Assembly (NCBI GenBank): GCA_021794655.1
Contig: JAJYQJ010000035.1
Span: 1 to 42,427, forward strand
DNA length: 42,427 nt
Source: Actinomycetes bacterium
GTDB taxonomy: Bacteria; Actinomycetota; Acidimicrobiia; Acidimicrobiales; RAAP-2
Reading direction: 5' to 3'
The notes under the pieces are model-generated. The model made no database searches, was not told where the DNA came from, and saw nothing but the letters and a program-made list of their open reading frames with translations. Below are positions 22,131 through 29,604 of the stretch, piece after piece; position 1 is the stretch's first letter; each line of letters starts with the position of its first letter. Both the position numbers and the translations under genes were made by a program.

Positions 22131-22920
22131 CGAACTCTACGTGCGTGCCCGGGCTGCACTTCTTGACACAGCTGAAGCTATCGGTGCGCACCTTGATGCG
22201 GCAGTCTTGGTGGGCGCACAGGCGATTTACCTTCATACCGGCGATACCGACCTCGCGATCGCGGAGTACACGACCGACGCTGACTTCGCGATCTCTCCCA
22301 TCGAACTTGCCGGAACCCCGCTGCTAGACGACCTGCTGGAGGAAGCGGGGTTCACCCTACGAGAACATCCCGGGGCCTGGTTGAGCCCAGACGGTATCTA
22401 CGTGGATCTCATGGTTCCAGAGGCTCTTGCAGGTCCGGGAAGGCGAGGGGCGCGGCTCGGACCGCACGGCAAACGCGCGGCTCGTCGGACCAGGGGTATT
22501 GAAGGAGCGCTCATCGATCGCGAGAGACACACGATAAGCGCGCTCGATCCAGCGGATCCCCGGCAGGTGTCGATGTGGGTTGCGGGGCCAGCCGCCCTCC
22601 TCGTTGCAAAGATCCACAAGATTGTCGAGCGCGTGGATGCGAGCGACCGGGTACGAGACAAGGACGCGCTGGACGTTCTCCGCTTGCTCAGAGCGGTCGA
22701 TACCAACCAGCTGGCTCACCGTCTCCGGTCCTTGCTCGATCAGGAACTAACGCGCTCCGTAGCGACGGAAGCCATCGTCGTCCTACCTCAGCTGTTCGGG
22801 GAAGCTCGTAGTTATGGTGTCACGATGGCAGTGCGAGCTGCAGGCGAAGCGGAGGATCCGACGACGATCGCAGGATCGTTGATCGCTCTCACTACAGACC
22901 TGAGGAGCGTCCTTGAATAG
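22114..22920 (+). CDS. Nucleotidyltransferase, AbiEii-like toxin candidate
   Basis: A protein of 268 residues from the ATG at 22114. The motif VLVGAQAIYLHTG followed by YTTDADFAI is the nucleotidyltransferase core (G-[AG]-x-A, then [ST]-x-D-x-D-[FL]). A later VDLMVPEA strand gives the third acidic residue. The C-terminal half is helical: GPAALLVAKIHKIVERV, RDKDALDVLRLLRAV. Such proteins in AbiE systems transfer nucleotides to tRNA and stop growth. Possible starts are GTG 22102, ATG 22108, ATG 22114 or GTG 22123; all overlap the upstream gene, so the two are coupled. The pair looks like a TA or abortive-infection module; substrate unknown. Confidence 0.65.
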   Translation: MLGVFDELYVRARAALLDTAEAIGAHLDAAVLVGAQAIYLHTGDTDLAIAEYTTDADFAISPIELAGTPLLDDLLEEAGFTLREHPGAWLSPDGIYVDLMVPEALAGPGRRGARLGPHGKRAARRTRGIEGALIDRERHTISALDPADPRQVSMWVAGPAALLVAKIHKIVERVDASDRVRDKDALDVLRLLRAVDTNQLAHRLRSLLDQELTRSVATEAIVVLPQLFGEARSYGVTMAVRAAGEAEDPTTIAGSLIALTTDLRSVLE

Positions 22921-23081
22921 TCTGCTTTAGAAATTGGAAGACTGCGTGGACAAGGAGTTGGCCGACGTCTGGTATGGATCGGAACAAGGGCAAGTGTCTG
23001 GAATCATCACGATTCGCACCTGTTACTCGCGTTGCCTTCTCGAATGTAGACGGGGCGGCCAAACCCGGTTCGTCAAACGGC

Positions 23082-23438
23082 TCAGCAGCAGTTGGGGTCC
23101 ATCACTCGCACGAGCGCACTCAAAGCGGAGCGATCGGCTGTGTAGTAGGTGCTCGCACCCTGCCGCTTGGCGACGAGTAGCCCCGCCCGGCTGAGCTGGC
23201 CGAGGTGGTGGCTGACCGTGGCGTCGGTTAGCTGAAGTTCGTGGGCGAGGTCGACGTTGCGCAAGCCGTCGGAGCCAGCAGCTAGGACCAATGAGAAGAG
23301 CTTGATGCGGACTGGGTCGGCTAAGGCCTTGAGCCGAAGAGCTACTTCGAGTGCATCGGCATCGCTGACGACGCCAGCTGCGACCGGTGGGCAGCAGAGT
23401 GCACCGGATAGTTCGATGAGCGGCAGGGACTTCGGCAC
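23082..23438 (-). CDS. arsR: ArsR-family metalloregulator
   Basis: A 118-residue winged-helix repressor: ALRLKALADPVRIKLFSLV, recognition region LTDATVSHHLGQLSRAGLL, wing VAKRQGASTYY. Cys15-Cys16 near the N-terminus (GALCCPP) and a C-terminal Asn-Cys-Cys could form an As(III) site; the classical ELCVCDL motif is absent. I chose GTG 23438 (VPKSLPLIEL), because GATACT lies 6 nt upstream and the family begins here; the ATG at 23456 is the alternative. It is divergent from arsM and presumably represses it until arsenite binds. Confidence 0.85.
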   Translation of the reverse strand: MPKSLPLIELSGALCCPPVAAGVVSDADALEVALRLKALADPVRIKLFSLVLAAGSDGLRNVDLAHELQLTDATVSHHLGQLSRAGLLVAKRQGASTYYTADRSALSALVRVMDPNCC

Positions 23439-23460
23439 AGGTCCAGTATCGCACATCCCC

Positions 23461-23510
23461 TTGACATATATCTAGACTGTCAGTACATTAGTCCTAGACG
23501 TTCATCTAGG
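23461..23510 (+). promoter_or_regulatory. arsM promoter and ArsR operator candidate
   Basis: TTGACA (23461-23466), a 17-bp spacer and TACATT (23484-23489) form a good promoter for arsM. Downstream, CCTAGA (23493) and TCTAGG (23505) form an inverted repeat with a 6-bp centre; another CTAGAC lies in the spacer. ArsR bound here would block RNA polymerase. AAGGAG precedes the arsM ATG. Confidence 0.65.
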
Positions 23511-23524
23511 AAAAGGAGATTCCC

Positions 23525-24310
23525 ATGTCAAACGAGGTCAGAGAAGCTGTTAAACGGCGTTACGCCGCGGCCGCCGTCGAAGCCGACGGCGCCTACAGCG
23601 AGGCCACGCCGTGCTGTGGGGAACCTGCGGTCAGCACCTGCAGCCCAGCAGGCGAGGCGGTTTTTGGGGCGGCACTGTATGACGAGGCAGGGGAGGGCGC
23701 CTTGCCGAATGCGGTCGCGGCCTCGCTCGGCTGTGGCGTTCCAACCGCTGTCGCAGATTTGCACCCTGGCGAAGTCGTGCTCGACCTCGGATCCGGGGCC
23801 GGCGCCGACGTGCTGATCGCCGCTGGCCGGGTTGCTCCTGGCGGCAGGGTGATTGGACTCGACATGACCCCGGAGATGCTGGATCTAGCGCGCCAAAACG
23901 CCGTCCTCGCGGGGGTCGATAACGTCGAGTTCATCGAGGGTTACCTCGAGGAGATCCCGTTGCCAGACGCCACTGTCGATGTCGTGATCTCCAACTGCGT
24001 GATCAACCTGGCTGCCGACAAGCATGTCGTGCTGAAAGAAGCCGCCCGCGTGCTTCGCCCCGGTGGGCGCCTCGCGATCTCCGACGTGATCGCCGATCCC
24101 GACATGGACGCAGCGACACGATCTGACATCGCAGAGTGGACCGGTTGTATAGCTGGTGCACTTACCGAAGCCGACTACCAGGTTGGCCTCTCTGGCGCCG
24201 GCTTCGAAGAAGTCGAGGTCATCGAGACCCATCGGGTTCATCCGCACGCCGTCGCGGCCATCGTCCGGGCTGTCCGGGCCCGGGACGGTAGCGCAACTGG
24301 GAACCCCTGA
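23525..24310 (+). CDS. arsM: Arsenite S-adenosylmethionine methyltransferase ArsM
   Basis: A 261-residue cytoplasmic enzyme that methylates As(III) with S-adenosylmethionine. The SAM-binding motif is [16 protein letters not shown], with [12 protein letters not shown] as the acidic-loop motif. The three cysteines that bind arsenite are in place: Cys70 (ASLGCGVP), Cys158 (ISNCVINL) and Cys208 ([10 protein letters not shown]). An N-terminal Cys-Cys pair (30-31) is also typical. A strong AAGGAG precedes the ATG. It is divergent from arsR; no arsB, acr3 or arsC gene is nearby, so detoxification here depends on methylation or on genes elsewhere. Confidence 0.93.
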   Translation: MSNEVREAVKRRYAAAAVEADGAYSEATPCCGEPAVSTCSPAGEAVFGAALYDEAGEGALPNAVAASLGCGVPTAVADLHPGEVVLDLGSGAGADVLIAAGRVAPGGRVIGLDMTPEMLDLARQNAVLAGVDNVEFIEGYLEEIPLPDATVDVVISNCVINLAADKHVVLKEAARVLRPGGRLAISDVIADPDMDAATRSDIAEWTGCIAGALTEADYQVGLSGAGFEEVEVIETHRVHPHAVAAIVRAVRARDGSATGNP

Positions 24311-24340
24311 CAGCAAGAGGGTCTGACGCGCTGATACCGG

Positions 24341-24496
24341 GCGAAGACTGGTGACGTGTATAGAGCCGACCGGATCGGAGCGGTCGAGCCATCCTATGCT
24401 AACGCACGAACCGACCTTCGTTGGCCGTCACCCAATGCTGAGCAGATCGAGGCCCTCGGATACACCGTCGAAATCAAACCCTGCGAAGCCGTCTGA
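24341..24496 (+). pseudogene. Unidentified coding remnant
   Basis: A 52-codon frame reads AKTGDVYRADRIGAVEPSY, then ARTDLRWPSPNAEQIEALGY and TVEIKPCEAV before TGA. It has ordinary protein composition but no start signal; the frame is closed by TGA at 24332. It looks like the C-terminal scrap of a longer gene. I do not recognise the family. Confidence 0.35.
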
Positions 24497-24594
24497 CGAG
24501 AACCTAATGCTCGGGACAACGTTCGAGCGGGGCTTTGCCTCGAACCGCGATCGCCCGTGAACCTGCGAACGGTGTCGATCCCGACGGAACCTCC

Positions 24595-24623
24595 TTATTG
24601 GTACACTGACTTATTGGTACACT
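24595..24623 (+). promoter_or_regulatory. Duplicated 16-bp promoter/operator of antitoxin stub
   Basis: TTATTGGTACACTGAC is followed directly by TTATTGGTACACTAAC. The first TTATTG and the second TACACT are 17 bp apart, so the duplication builds a -35/-10 pair. The stub gene starts 21 nt downstream after GGAGGT. Confidence 0.5.
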
Positions 24624-24644
24624 AACTCGCGGAGGTCGTACCCG

Positions 24645-24725
24645 ATGATGACGACAGTCAATCCGAAGGGAAAGGTCACGATTCCTGAGCCTGATCACGC
24701 TCTGGTGGCTGAGACTGCGGCGTAA
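24645..24725 (+). pseudogene. AbrB-type antitoxin stub
   Basis: A 26-codon frame with a good ribosome-binding site (GGAGGT, 8 nt upstream) reads MMTTVNPKGKVTIPE, the invariant beginning of AbrB/MazE antitoxins, then jumps to PDHALVAETAA and stops. The central DNA-binding strands are deleted. No toxin gene remains. Promoter and start are preserved, so it may still be expressed. Confidence 0.6.
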
Positions 24726-24749
24726 CTCGAGACCAAGTAGGGTTGTGAA

Positions 24750-25667
24750 GTGCCGATATTCGAGCTTCGCGATGGAGGGCTCGTGCCGTTCGCGCGGCTC
24801 CACCCCGGCCCTGATCTCTACGAGCGGGAGATCGAAGAGCTCGTCTGGGGCGATCTTGAAGCGTTCGCTGGGCAGTCGCTTTTGCCCGTAGCGCGCCAGC
24901 CTCATATTGTCGGCGGTGGTGTGCCCGATATTCTGGCGCTCGACGAAGACGGTCGGGTTGTGGTGATCGAGATAAAGCGTGACATCGACCGCGGCCAACT
25001 CGCCCAGTGTCTCGAATACGCGGGCTGGGCTCGTCTGACGAACCTCGATGAACTGGCAAGCCTCTACGACACAGGTTTGGCCAAGCACGGGGGAGTGGAA
25101 GCGTTCTTTCGGGATTGGCAGGACTTTACCGACACGGCGACACCGCTCACCATCAATCCGCAACCGCGGTTGATCCTAATCGCCCGGGATTTCGAAGGCA
25201 GGACGCGCTCAGCTGTCGACTTCCTCCGCGAGTACTCACTACCGGTCGTCTTCATACCGGTCACCATCTACGAGGACGCGACCGGGAGGCGAGTTATCGA
25301 CATCGAGGCCGACCACGAGCCTGTAGTATCCACAGTCGCCGGTACCGGTGCTGTATTAGCTGCACCCGGGCTCTCCCCCCGCCGGGTCACGGTGATGGAC
25401 TTGTTGAGCGCTGGGCTTCTCGAAGCTGGCGAGCCGGTCGAGTTTCCTCGTCCTCGGCTTGGTACGCGCCATACGGCGGTGATTCGCGCGGATGGCGCCT
25501 TCGAACTCCCTGACGGCACCAGACACGCATCACCGTCACGTGCAGCGGCGAGCGCAGCCGCGGTGGTCTCCTATGACGGCTGGCGCGCATGGAGGGTTCC
25601 GCGTCTCGGAGGGACAAGGCTCGACGAGCTAAGGGAGTCTTACGAGATCGGAACAGGCGGAGAGTGA
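24750..25667 (+). CDS. PD-(D/E)xK nuclease fused to RAMA-like domain
   Basis: A 305-residue protein. Residues 20-110 form an endonuclease-like domain similar to the NucS/RecB type: GGGVPDILALDEDG (Asp60), VVVIEIKRD (Glu74, Lys76), DRGQLAQCLEYAGWA. Residues about 215-305 look like the RAMA/DUF4357 module: VTVMDLLSAGLLEAGE, then GAFELPDGTRHASPSRAA, then YDGWRAWRVPRLGG. RAMA domains are found joined to restriction and methylation enzymes and are thought to read modified DNA. A role in defence or DNA quality control is inferred. The GTG start at 24750 lacks a strong ribosome-binding site. No methyltransferase gene is adjacent. Confidence 0.65.
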   Translation: MPIFELRDGGLVPFARLHPGPDLYEREIEELVWGDLEAFAGQSLLPVARQPHIVGGGVPDILALDEDGRVVVIEIKRDIDRGQLAQCLEYAGWARLTNLDELASLYDTGLAKHGGVEAFFRDWQDFTDTATPLTINPQPRLILIARDFEGRTRSAVDFLREYSLPVVFIPVTIYEDATGRRVIDIEADHEPVVSTVAGTGAVLAAPGLSPRRVTVMDLLSAGLLEAGEPVEFPRPRLGTRHTAVIRADGAFELPDGTRHASPSRAAASAAAVVSYDGWRAWRVPRLGGTRLDELRESYEIGTGGE

Positions 25668-25763
25668 ATACTGTGAGCGTCTCGCGTTGTGGAAGGAACC
25701 TCCACTTTGTAACAACGCCGCAGGGCAAGCACGGACGCGGCAGGAAGCGAGGGGGAGCGGGTG

Positions 25764-27218
25764 ATGGGATCGAGTTATGAGGTCACGACCGGCGCGTCGG
25801 GAGCGCGAAGGGATGCAGGCTGCCTCCTCGACGGGAACTCACCCAAGAGGCGGCTCTCCAGGAGGCAGATACTCAAGGGCGTAGCGCTCGGTGGAGCGGG
25901 CGTAGCGCTCGGCGCGTGTGGTTCGGGTAACAGCGGGCGAACGGGGTTCGCGAATCCGGCGGCTCGGCTCAAGCACGCGGTGCTGCCGGCGGGGACGCTG
26001 CCCCATCCCCACCTTCCCGAGGGTACCGACACGATCCCAGAGATCGACCACATCGTCGTCGTCATGCTCGAGAACCACTCCTTCGACAACATCCTCGGGA
26101 TGCTCGGGCGAGGCGACGGCTTCACGCTCGCGTCGAACGGTGCTCCTACGGCCACCAACCCGAACGGCCAAGGTGACCTCGTCCGGGCGTTCCACATGCC
26201 GACCCCCTGCCAGCTCGACCGCAAGCCCTCCCAGTCGTGGAACGCGAGCCACGTTCAGTACGACCACGGGAGCAACGACGGCTTCGTCGTCTCCGAGAGC
26301 GGACCTGTCGCGATGGGCTACTGGACGCCTACCGACATGCCCTTCACCAACGGGCTCGCCAAGGTCTTTCCCATCGGGGATCGCTACTTCTGCTCCGTGC
26401 TCGGCCAGACCTTCCCAAACCGTAGGTACCTGATAGCGGGCACCTCGATCGGCATGGTCGACGACACCACTCCGACCGGGCTACCGCCCGCCGGGACGAT
26501 CTTTAACCTCTTGAACCGCCACGGGATCTCTTGGCGCGACTACTACTCGGACCTGCCCACCGCGGGCCTCTTCCCCCCGTTGCTCGGCGCTAAAGACGTT
26601 GCGCCGAACCTGGTGCACATCAACGAGTTCTACGCTGACGCCGCGTCCGGGAACCTGCCGGGGTTCGCGATCGTCGACCCAAATTTCAGGACCGACTCCG
26701 AAGAGGATCCCCAGGACATCCAGTACGGCGACGTCTTCCTCGCCAAGGTGGTCGGTGCCTTGATGTCTGGTCCCGCGTGGCCAAGGACCCTCATCGTATG
26801 GAACTACGACGAGCACGGCGGCTACTACGACCACGTCCCGCCGCCGGCAGCGGTCGATCCAGACGGCATCCCGCCTGCGATCGACGTGCCGCCCGACCAG
26901 CCGGGGGGCTTCGATTGCTACGGCTTCAGGGTCCCCTTCGGCGTCGTCTCCCCATACGCACGGCCACGCTACGTCTCCCACGTCGTCCACGACCACACCT
27001 CGGTGCTGAAGCTCGTCGAGACGAAGTGGAACCTGCCCGCTCTCACCCGCCGCGACGCGAACGCCTCCGACCTCCTCGACAGTATCGACCTCGCCTCTCC
27101 GCCCGCCTTCTTGCACCCACCGAGCCTGCCCCTCCCTGCCGACCCTGCGCTCGGAGCCTCGTGTGAGAAGGTAGGGCCGGGGATCATCCCGCCGCCGACC
27201 GCCGTCGTGAGGGGTTAA
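25764..27218 (+). CDS. Tat-exported phosphoesterase, phospholipase C/acid phosphatase family
   Basis: A 484-residue protein with a twin-arginine signal (RRLSRRQILKG) and a following lipobox-like GVALGACGSG, so it is probably a Tat-exported lipoprotein. The catalytic domain shows IDHIVVVMLENHSFDNILG, containing the conserved Glu-Asn-His near the metal site, VIWNYDEHGGYYDHVPPP, and DHTSVLKLVETKWNLPALT. These match the phospholipase C/AcpA-like phosphoesterase family that hydrolyses phospholipids or other phosphodiesters. The substrate cannot be told. A GTG one codon upstream (25761) is also possible; a purine-rich AGGGGGAG precedes both. Confidence 0.88.
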   Translation: MGSSYEVTTGASGARRDAGCLLDGNSPKRRLSRRQILKGVALGGAGVALGACGSGNSGRTGFANPAARLKHAVLPAGTLPHPHLPEGTDTIPEIDHIVVVMLENHSFDNILGMLGRGDGFTLASNGAPTATNPNGQGDLVRAFHMPTPCQLDRKPSQSWNASHVQYDHGSNDGFVVSESGPVAMGYWTPTDMPFTNGLAKVFPIGDRYFCSVLGQTFPNRRYLIAGTSIGMVDDTTPTGLPPAGTIFNLLNRHGISWRDYYSDLPTAGLFPPLLGAKDVAPNLVHINEFYADAASGNLPGFAIVDPNFRTDSEEDPQDIQYGDVFLAKVVGALMSGPAWPRTLIVWNYDEHGGYYDHVPPPAAVDPDGIPPAIDVPPDQPGGFDCYGFRVPFGVVSPYARPRYVSHVVHDHTSVLKLVETKWNLPALTRRDANASDLLDSIDLASPPAFLHPPSLPLPADPALGASCEKVGPGIIPPPTAVVRG

Positions 27219-27269
27219 GGATCCGGAGCGCTCAGTAGTGGCGCGTTGTGCATGAGAAGCGACACGTCT

Positions 27270-27581
27270 TCAACAGTCCGCCATCGCTCCAAGGGCGCGG
27301 CAGATCTCATAAGAGCGCGGCCCGAGAGTCCCGAGGTGACGTACGAGCATTGCTTTCGGAAACGGCCGCAAATTGTCGAAGGATGCAACGCACTCGACAG
27401 GAAGACCCTCATCCGTCCCAAGTTGTACCTCGCTCGGGATTCCACGGATGTTGCGCGTGACCGGTGCCACGACGACGCGCTGCATAACTTCGTTTCCTCT
27501 GTCTCGGCTCACGATCAGGAACGGCCGCCCCTTTTCGTCGGGGCTTTCTCCCCACCAGAGATCCCCCCGCCTCACCACCAT
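27270..27581 (-). CDS. mazF: MazF-family toxin, locus 1
   Basis: A 103-residue MazF/PemK fold protein: RRGDLWWGESPDEKGRPFLI, RVVVAPVTRNIRGIPSEV and ECVASFDNLRPFPKAML. MazF toxins are sequence-specific endoribonucleases. The conserved Arg of RGIPSEV and the Arg-Pro near DNLRPF are present. The start is ATG 27581 or a GTG at 27575 that overlaps the antitoxin stop as GTGA. It forms an operon with the ribbon-helix-helix gene upstream. Confidence 0.85.
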   Translation of the reverse strand: MVVRRGDLWWGESPDEKGRPFLIVSRDRGNEVMQRVVVAPVTRNIRGIPSEVQLGTDEGLPVECVASFDNLRPFPKAMLVRHLGTLGPRSYEICRALGAMADC

Positions 27582-27835
27582 CGCTCCCAGGGCTCTTCAC
27601 GAAGGGCTTCTTGGGCGAGACGCTCAGCTTCTCTCAGTTCCGCGGCAGTCTCTGGAACGCGTGTGTACCCGTCCTCGTAGGCCGCGTCGATTGCCTCTTG
27701 CCGCGCTGAGGATACAACCACCTCGATCCCACGCCGGACGAGATCCGAGCGGCTGGCGAAGGTGCCGTTTACGACCAGGCAATCGGCGGCCGCTACGAGC
27801 TCATCGGGCAACTTGACAGCGATCTGAGTTGTCAT
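27572..27835 (-). CDS. Ribbon-helix-helix antitoxin, locus 1
   Basis: An 87-residue protein. MTTQIAVKLPDELVAAADCL and GTFASRSDLVRRGIEVV form a ribbon-helix-helix DNA-binding domain; the C-terminal half is an acidic/aromatic tail (ELREAERLAQEALREEPW) for toxin binding. I chose ATG 27835, because CATACT ends 6 nt upstream; an open frame extends further but has no family similarity. Likely autorepressor of the operon. Confidence 0.8.
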   Translation of the reverse strand: MTTQIAVKLPDELVAAADCLVVNGTFASRSDLVRRGIEVVVSSARQEAIDAAYEDGYTRVPETAAELREAERLAQEALREEPWERWW

Positions 27836-28026
27836 ACCATCAGTATGCCATATCGCATGACGGAGTGACGAGCGCAAGTGCGGTCCAGGAGCAGGTCGCG
27901 CTTTCCGGCAGGCGAAGTGCTCGATTACGATGGTATGCACCAGATGGTAAATATCTGGAGGACACCGGGATACCGCCGACCGCCCTGGTCGACGACACGT
28001 CGGGACCAAGAGCAAGGAGACAGATC

Positions 28027-28449
28027 GTGCACGCCGAGACCTCAGTCGACATCGATGCCGCCCCCGCCGACGTCTGGAAGGTGCTCACCGACGTCGAGCG
28101 GATGCCGACGTGGACGGAGTCGGCGACCAAGGCGGAGCGCCTCAGCACCGGGGAGCTGGCTGTCGGCGCCAAGGTGCGGATCAAGCAACCTCGGTTGGGC
28201 GCCATGGTATGGGAGGTCACCGAGCTTGAGGCGGAGGCGTCGTTCACCTGGACCACCAGCCGGGGCGGGGTGACCACCACTGCCGGCCACCAGCTCCGCG
28301 CCAATCAGCACGTCACCACCACCACCATCCTATTTTCCATCGACCAGCGAGGTCCCATGTCCGGCATCATCGGCCTCTTTACGGCGAAGCTCACCGCCAA
28401 GTATCTGGCGATGGAGGCGGAGGGCCTCAAGCGACGGTGCGAATCCTGA
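28027..28449 (+). CDS. SRPBCC/polyketide-cyclase-like protein
   Basis: A 140-residue protein of the START/SRPBCC fold: VDIDAAPADVWKVLTDVERM, PTWTESATKAERL, GAKVRIKQPRLGAMVWEVTE and a C-terminal long helix FTAKLTAKYLAMEAEGLKRR. The fold binds hydrophobic ligands; the ligand and role are not known. The GTG has AAGGAG 7 nt upstream, which fixes this start over longer frames. It lies alone between two mazEF loci of opposite strand. Confidence 0.8.
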   Translation: MHAETSVDIDAAPADVWKVLTDVERMPTWTESATKAERLSTGELAVGAKVRIKQPRLGAMVWEVTELEAEASFTWTTSRGGVTTTAGHQLRANQHVTTTTILFSIDQRGPMSGIIGLFTAKLTAKYLAMEAEGLKRRCES

Positions 28450-28650
28450 CGACCGATCGCTGTCGTGCAATGGTCGTGAGTCCGCCAGAACGTAGCTGCT
28501 GGGGCGAGCGGACAATTTCCCCGGGAGGACCATTCGGGTAGGCAAGACCGGAATGGGCGGGGTTGGACTGCCCGAAGCCAGTGTGGCGAAGACCGTTTAC
28601 GCTTGCCCATCTTACGTAGATCGGCTTGGAGTGATAGACGCTGATGTTTG

Positions 28651-28673
28651 AAAAAAAATCGGCTACAAGCCGA
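28651..28673 (-). terminator. Intrinsic terminator of mazF locus 2
   Basis: On the minus strand TCGGCT-TGT-AGCCGA forms a 6-bp hairpin followed by eight T residues. The mazF stop codon (28665-28663) lies inside the hairpin. This is the clearest Rho-independent terminator in the window. Confidence 0.8.
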
Positions 28674-29004
28674 GCACGCGACGAATCCCCTCGTCCACCT
28701 CGTTCATGAGCTTCACCGACAGTGTGCCAAGAGTCCCTTGAAGGTCGGTCTTGTCCACTGTCGCCAGCGCCGTCACGTTCACCACCGAGTCCTTCGGTAG
28801 GCCAGTGCTTGTCGCCGGGAGGAAGACGTTTCCCGGCATGCTAGCTAGAGCTGTGTTCGAAGTGATCACGGCCACCACGGCGGTCGCAAGCCTGCTGTCG
28901 TTGTACGGTTTCGCCTGGATCACAAGAACCGGGCGATGCTTGGCCGGGCGGCTACCGCCTGGATGACCAAGGTCGGCCCAGTACAGCCGACCTCGAGTGA
29001 TCAC
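28663..29004 (-). CDS. mazF: MazF-family toxin, locus 2
   Basis: A 113-residue MazF/PemK endoribonuclease: RGRLYWADLGHPGGSRPAKH, RPVLVIQAKPYNDSRLATAV and VVNVTALATVDKTDL. The sequence is only distantly related to loci 1 and 3. The start codon overlaps the antitoxin stop as ATGA. The gene ends inside its own terminator hairpin. Confidence 0.88.
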   Translation of the reverse strand: MITRGRLYWADLGHPGGSRPAKHRPVLVIQAKPYNDSRLATAVVAVITSNTALASMPGNVFLPATSTGLPKDSVVNVTALATVDKTDLQGTLGTLSVKLMNEVDEGIRRVLGL

Positions 29005-29246
29005 CAGGTTTCCGTCTCGCCAGCAATCCGACGATGGCCGGCGTCGACGGCGGTCCGAGCCGACTCGTCTTCGTTGGCAAGATCGGCTACGGCGTCAATC
29101 TGGGAGACCAGCGAGGATTCGTCGAGGTCGGCGAGGTAACGGCGCACCGCCGTGCAGAACAGCTCTGAACGGCTGATGCCGAGCTGTGTCGCCCTCTCCG
29201 TGGCAAGTCGGAACGTCTCGTCGGGTAGGGAGATCGCTGTCTTCAC
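29001..29246 (-). CDS. Ribbon-helix-helix antitoxin, locus 2
   Basis: An 81-residue protein: MKTAISLPDETFRLATERA and LGISRSELFCTAVRRYLADL give a ribbon-helix-helix domain; the tail (VADLANEDESARTAVDAG, RIAGETETW) is acidic and ends in Trp, as in MazE-like antitoxins. The GTG start follows TATACT by 6 nt. A 15-bp palindrome overlaps the -10 box, so self-repression is likely. Confidence 0.85.
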   Translation of the reverse strand: MKTAISLPDETFRLATERATQLGISRSELFCTAVRRYLADLDESSLVSQIDAVADLANEDESARTAVDAGHRRIAGETETW

Positions 29247-29249
29247 CTT

Positions 29250-29264
29250 CCTAGTATAACTAGG
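29250..29264 (-). promoter_or_regulatory. Palindromic operator over -10 box, mazEF locus 2
   Basis: CCTAGTATAACTAGG is a perfect palindrome of 6-bp arms around ATA. On the minus strand it contains TATACT (29258-29253), the -10 hexamer of the leaderless antitoxin gene. A second TATAC lies just upstream. Confidence 0.65.
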
Positions 29265-29566
29265 TATAACCCGTCTCGCTACCGTAGCCCACCACCAGGG
29301 ATCCCTCGAGTCCGGAACGGCTTACTCTACGGCATTGCTCGCACCACGGGATCGGCGTAGAGCGAGCAGAGCGCTTCGGATTCGTCGGCCTCCACGGGCA
29401 GCAGGACGAGTGTCAGCTCGTGAGCAGCGCGGCCTTCATCTCGCATCCGCAGTGAACCCGCCGTCCGTAGTACCCGATGGCGATGTCGAGGCCAAAGTGC
29501 TGGTCCGCCGTGAGGTAGGTGGTTGTGGGTCCGTGGTAGTCGTTGGCGAATCCCAAACTGGCTTGA
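29265..29566. other. 302-bp gap between mazEF loci 2 and 3
   Basis: No recognisable gene. On the minus strand a frame containing TTTYLTADQHFGLDIAIGYY and RRVHCGCEMKAALLTS looks protein-like but has no start and is closed by stops; it may be a fragment of a lost gene. No terminator or promoter was identified in it. Confidence 0.3.
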
Positions 29567-29597
29567 GTAGACAAACAAGTCTACATGGCGGTAGACT
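29567..29597 (+). promoter_or_regulatory. Promoter with alternating GTAGAC sites, mazEF locus 3
   Basis: GTAGAC (29567), GTCTAC (29579) and GTAGAC (29591) alternate in orientation at a regular 12-bp spacing. TAGACA (29568) and TAGACT (29592) are separated by 18 bp and could be the -35 and -10 boxes. TAGACT ends 7 nt before the ATG. Confidence 0.6.
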
Positions 29598-29604
29598 GGT
29601 TGGG

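Noticed and set aside
22921-23081. Short plus-strand frames between the nucleotidyltransferase and arsR
   Set aside because: No start signal, no family resemblance and poor codon pattern.
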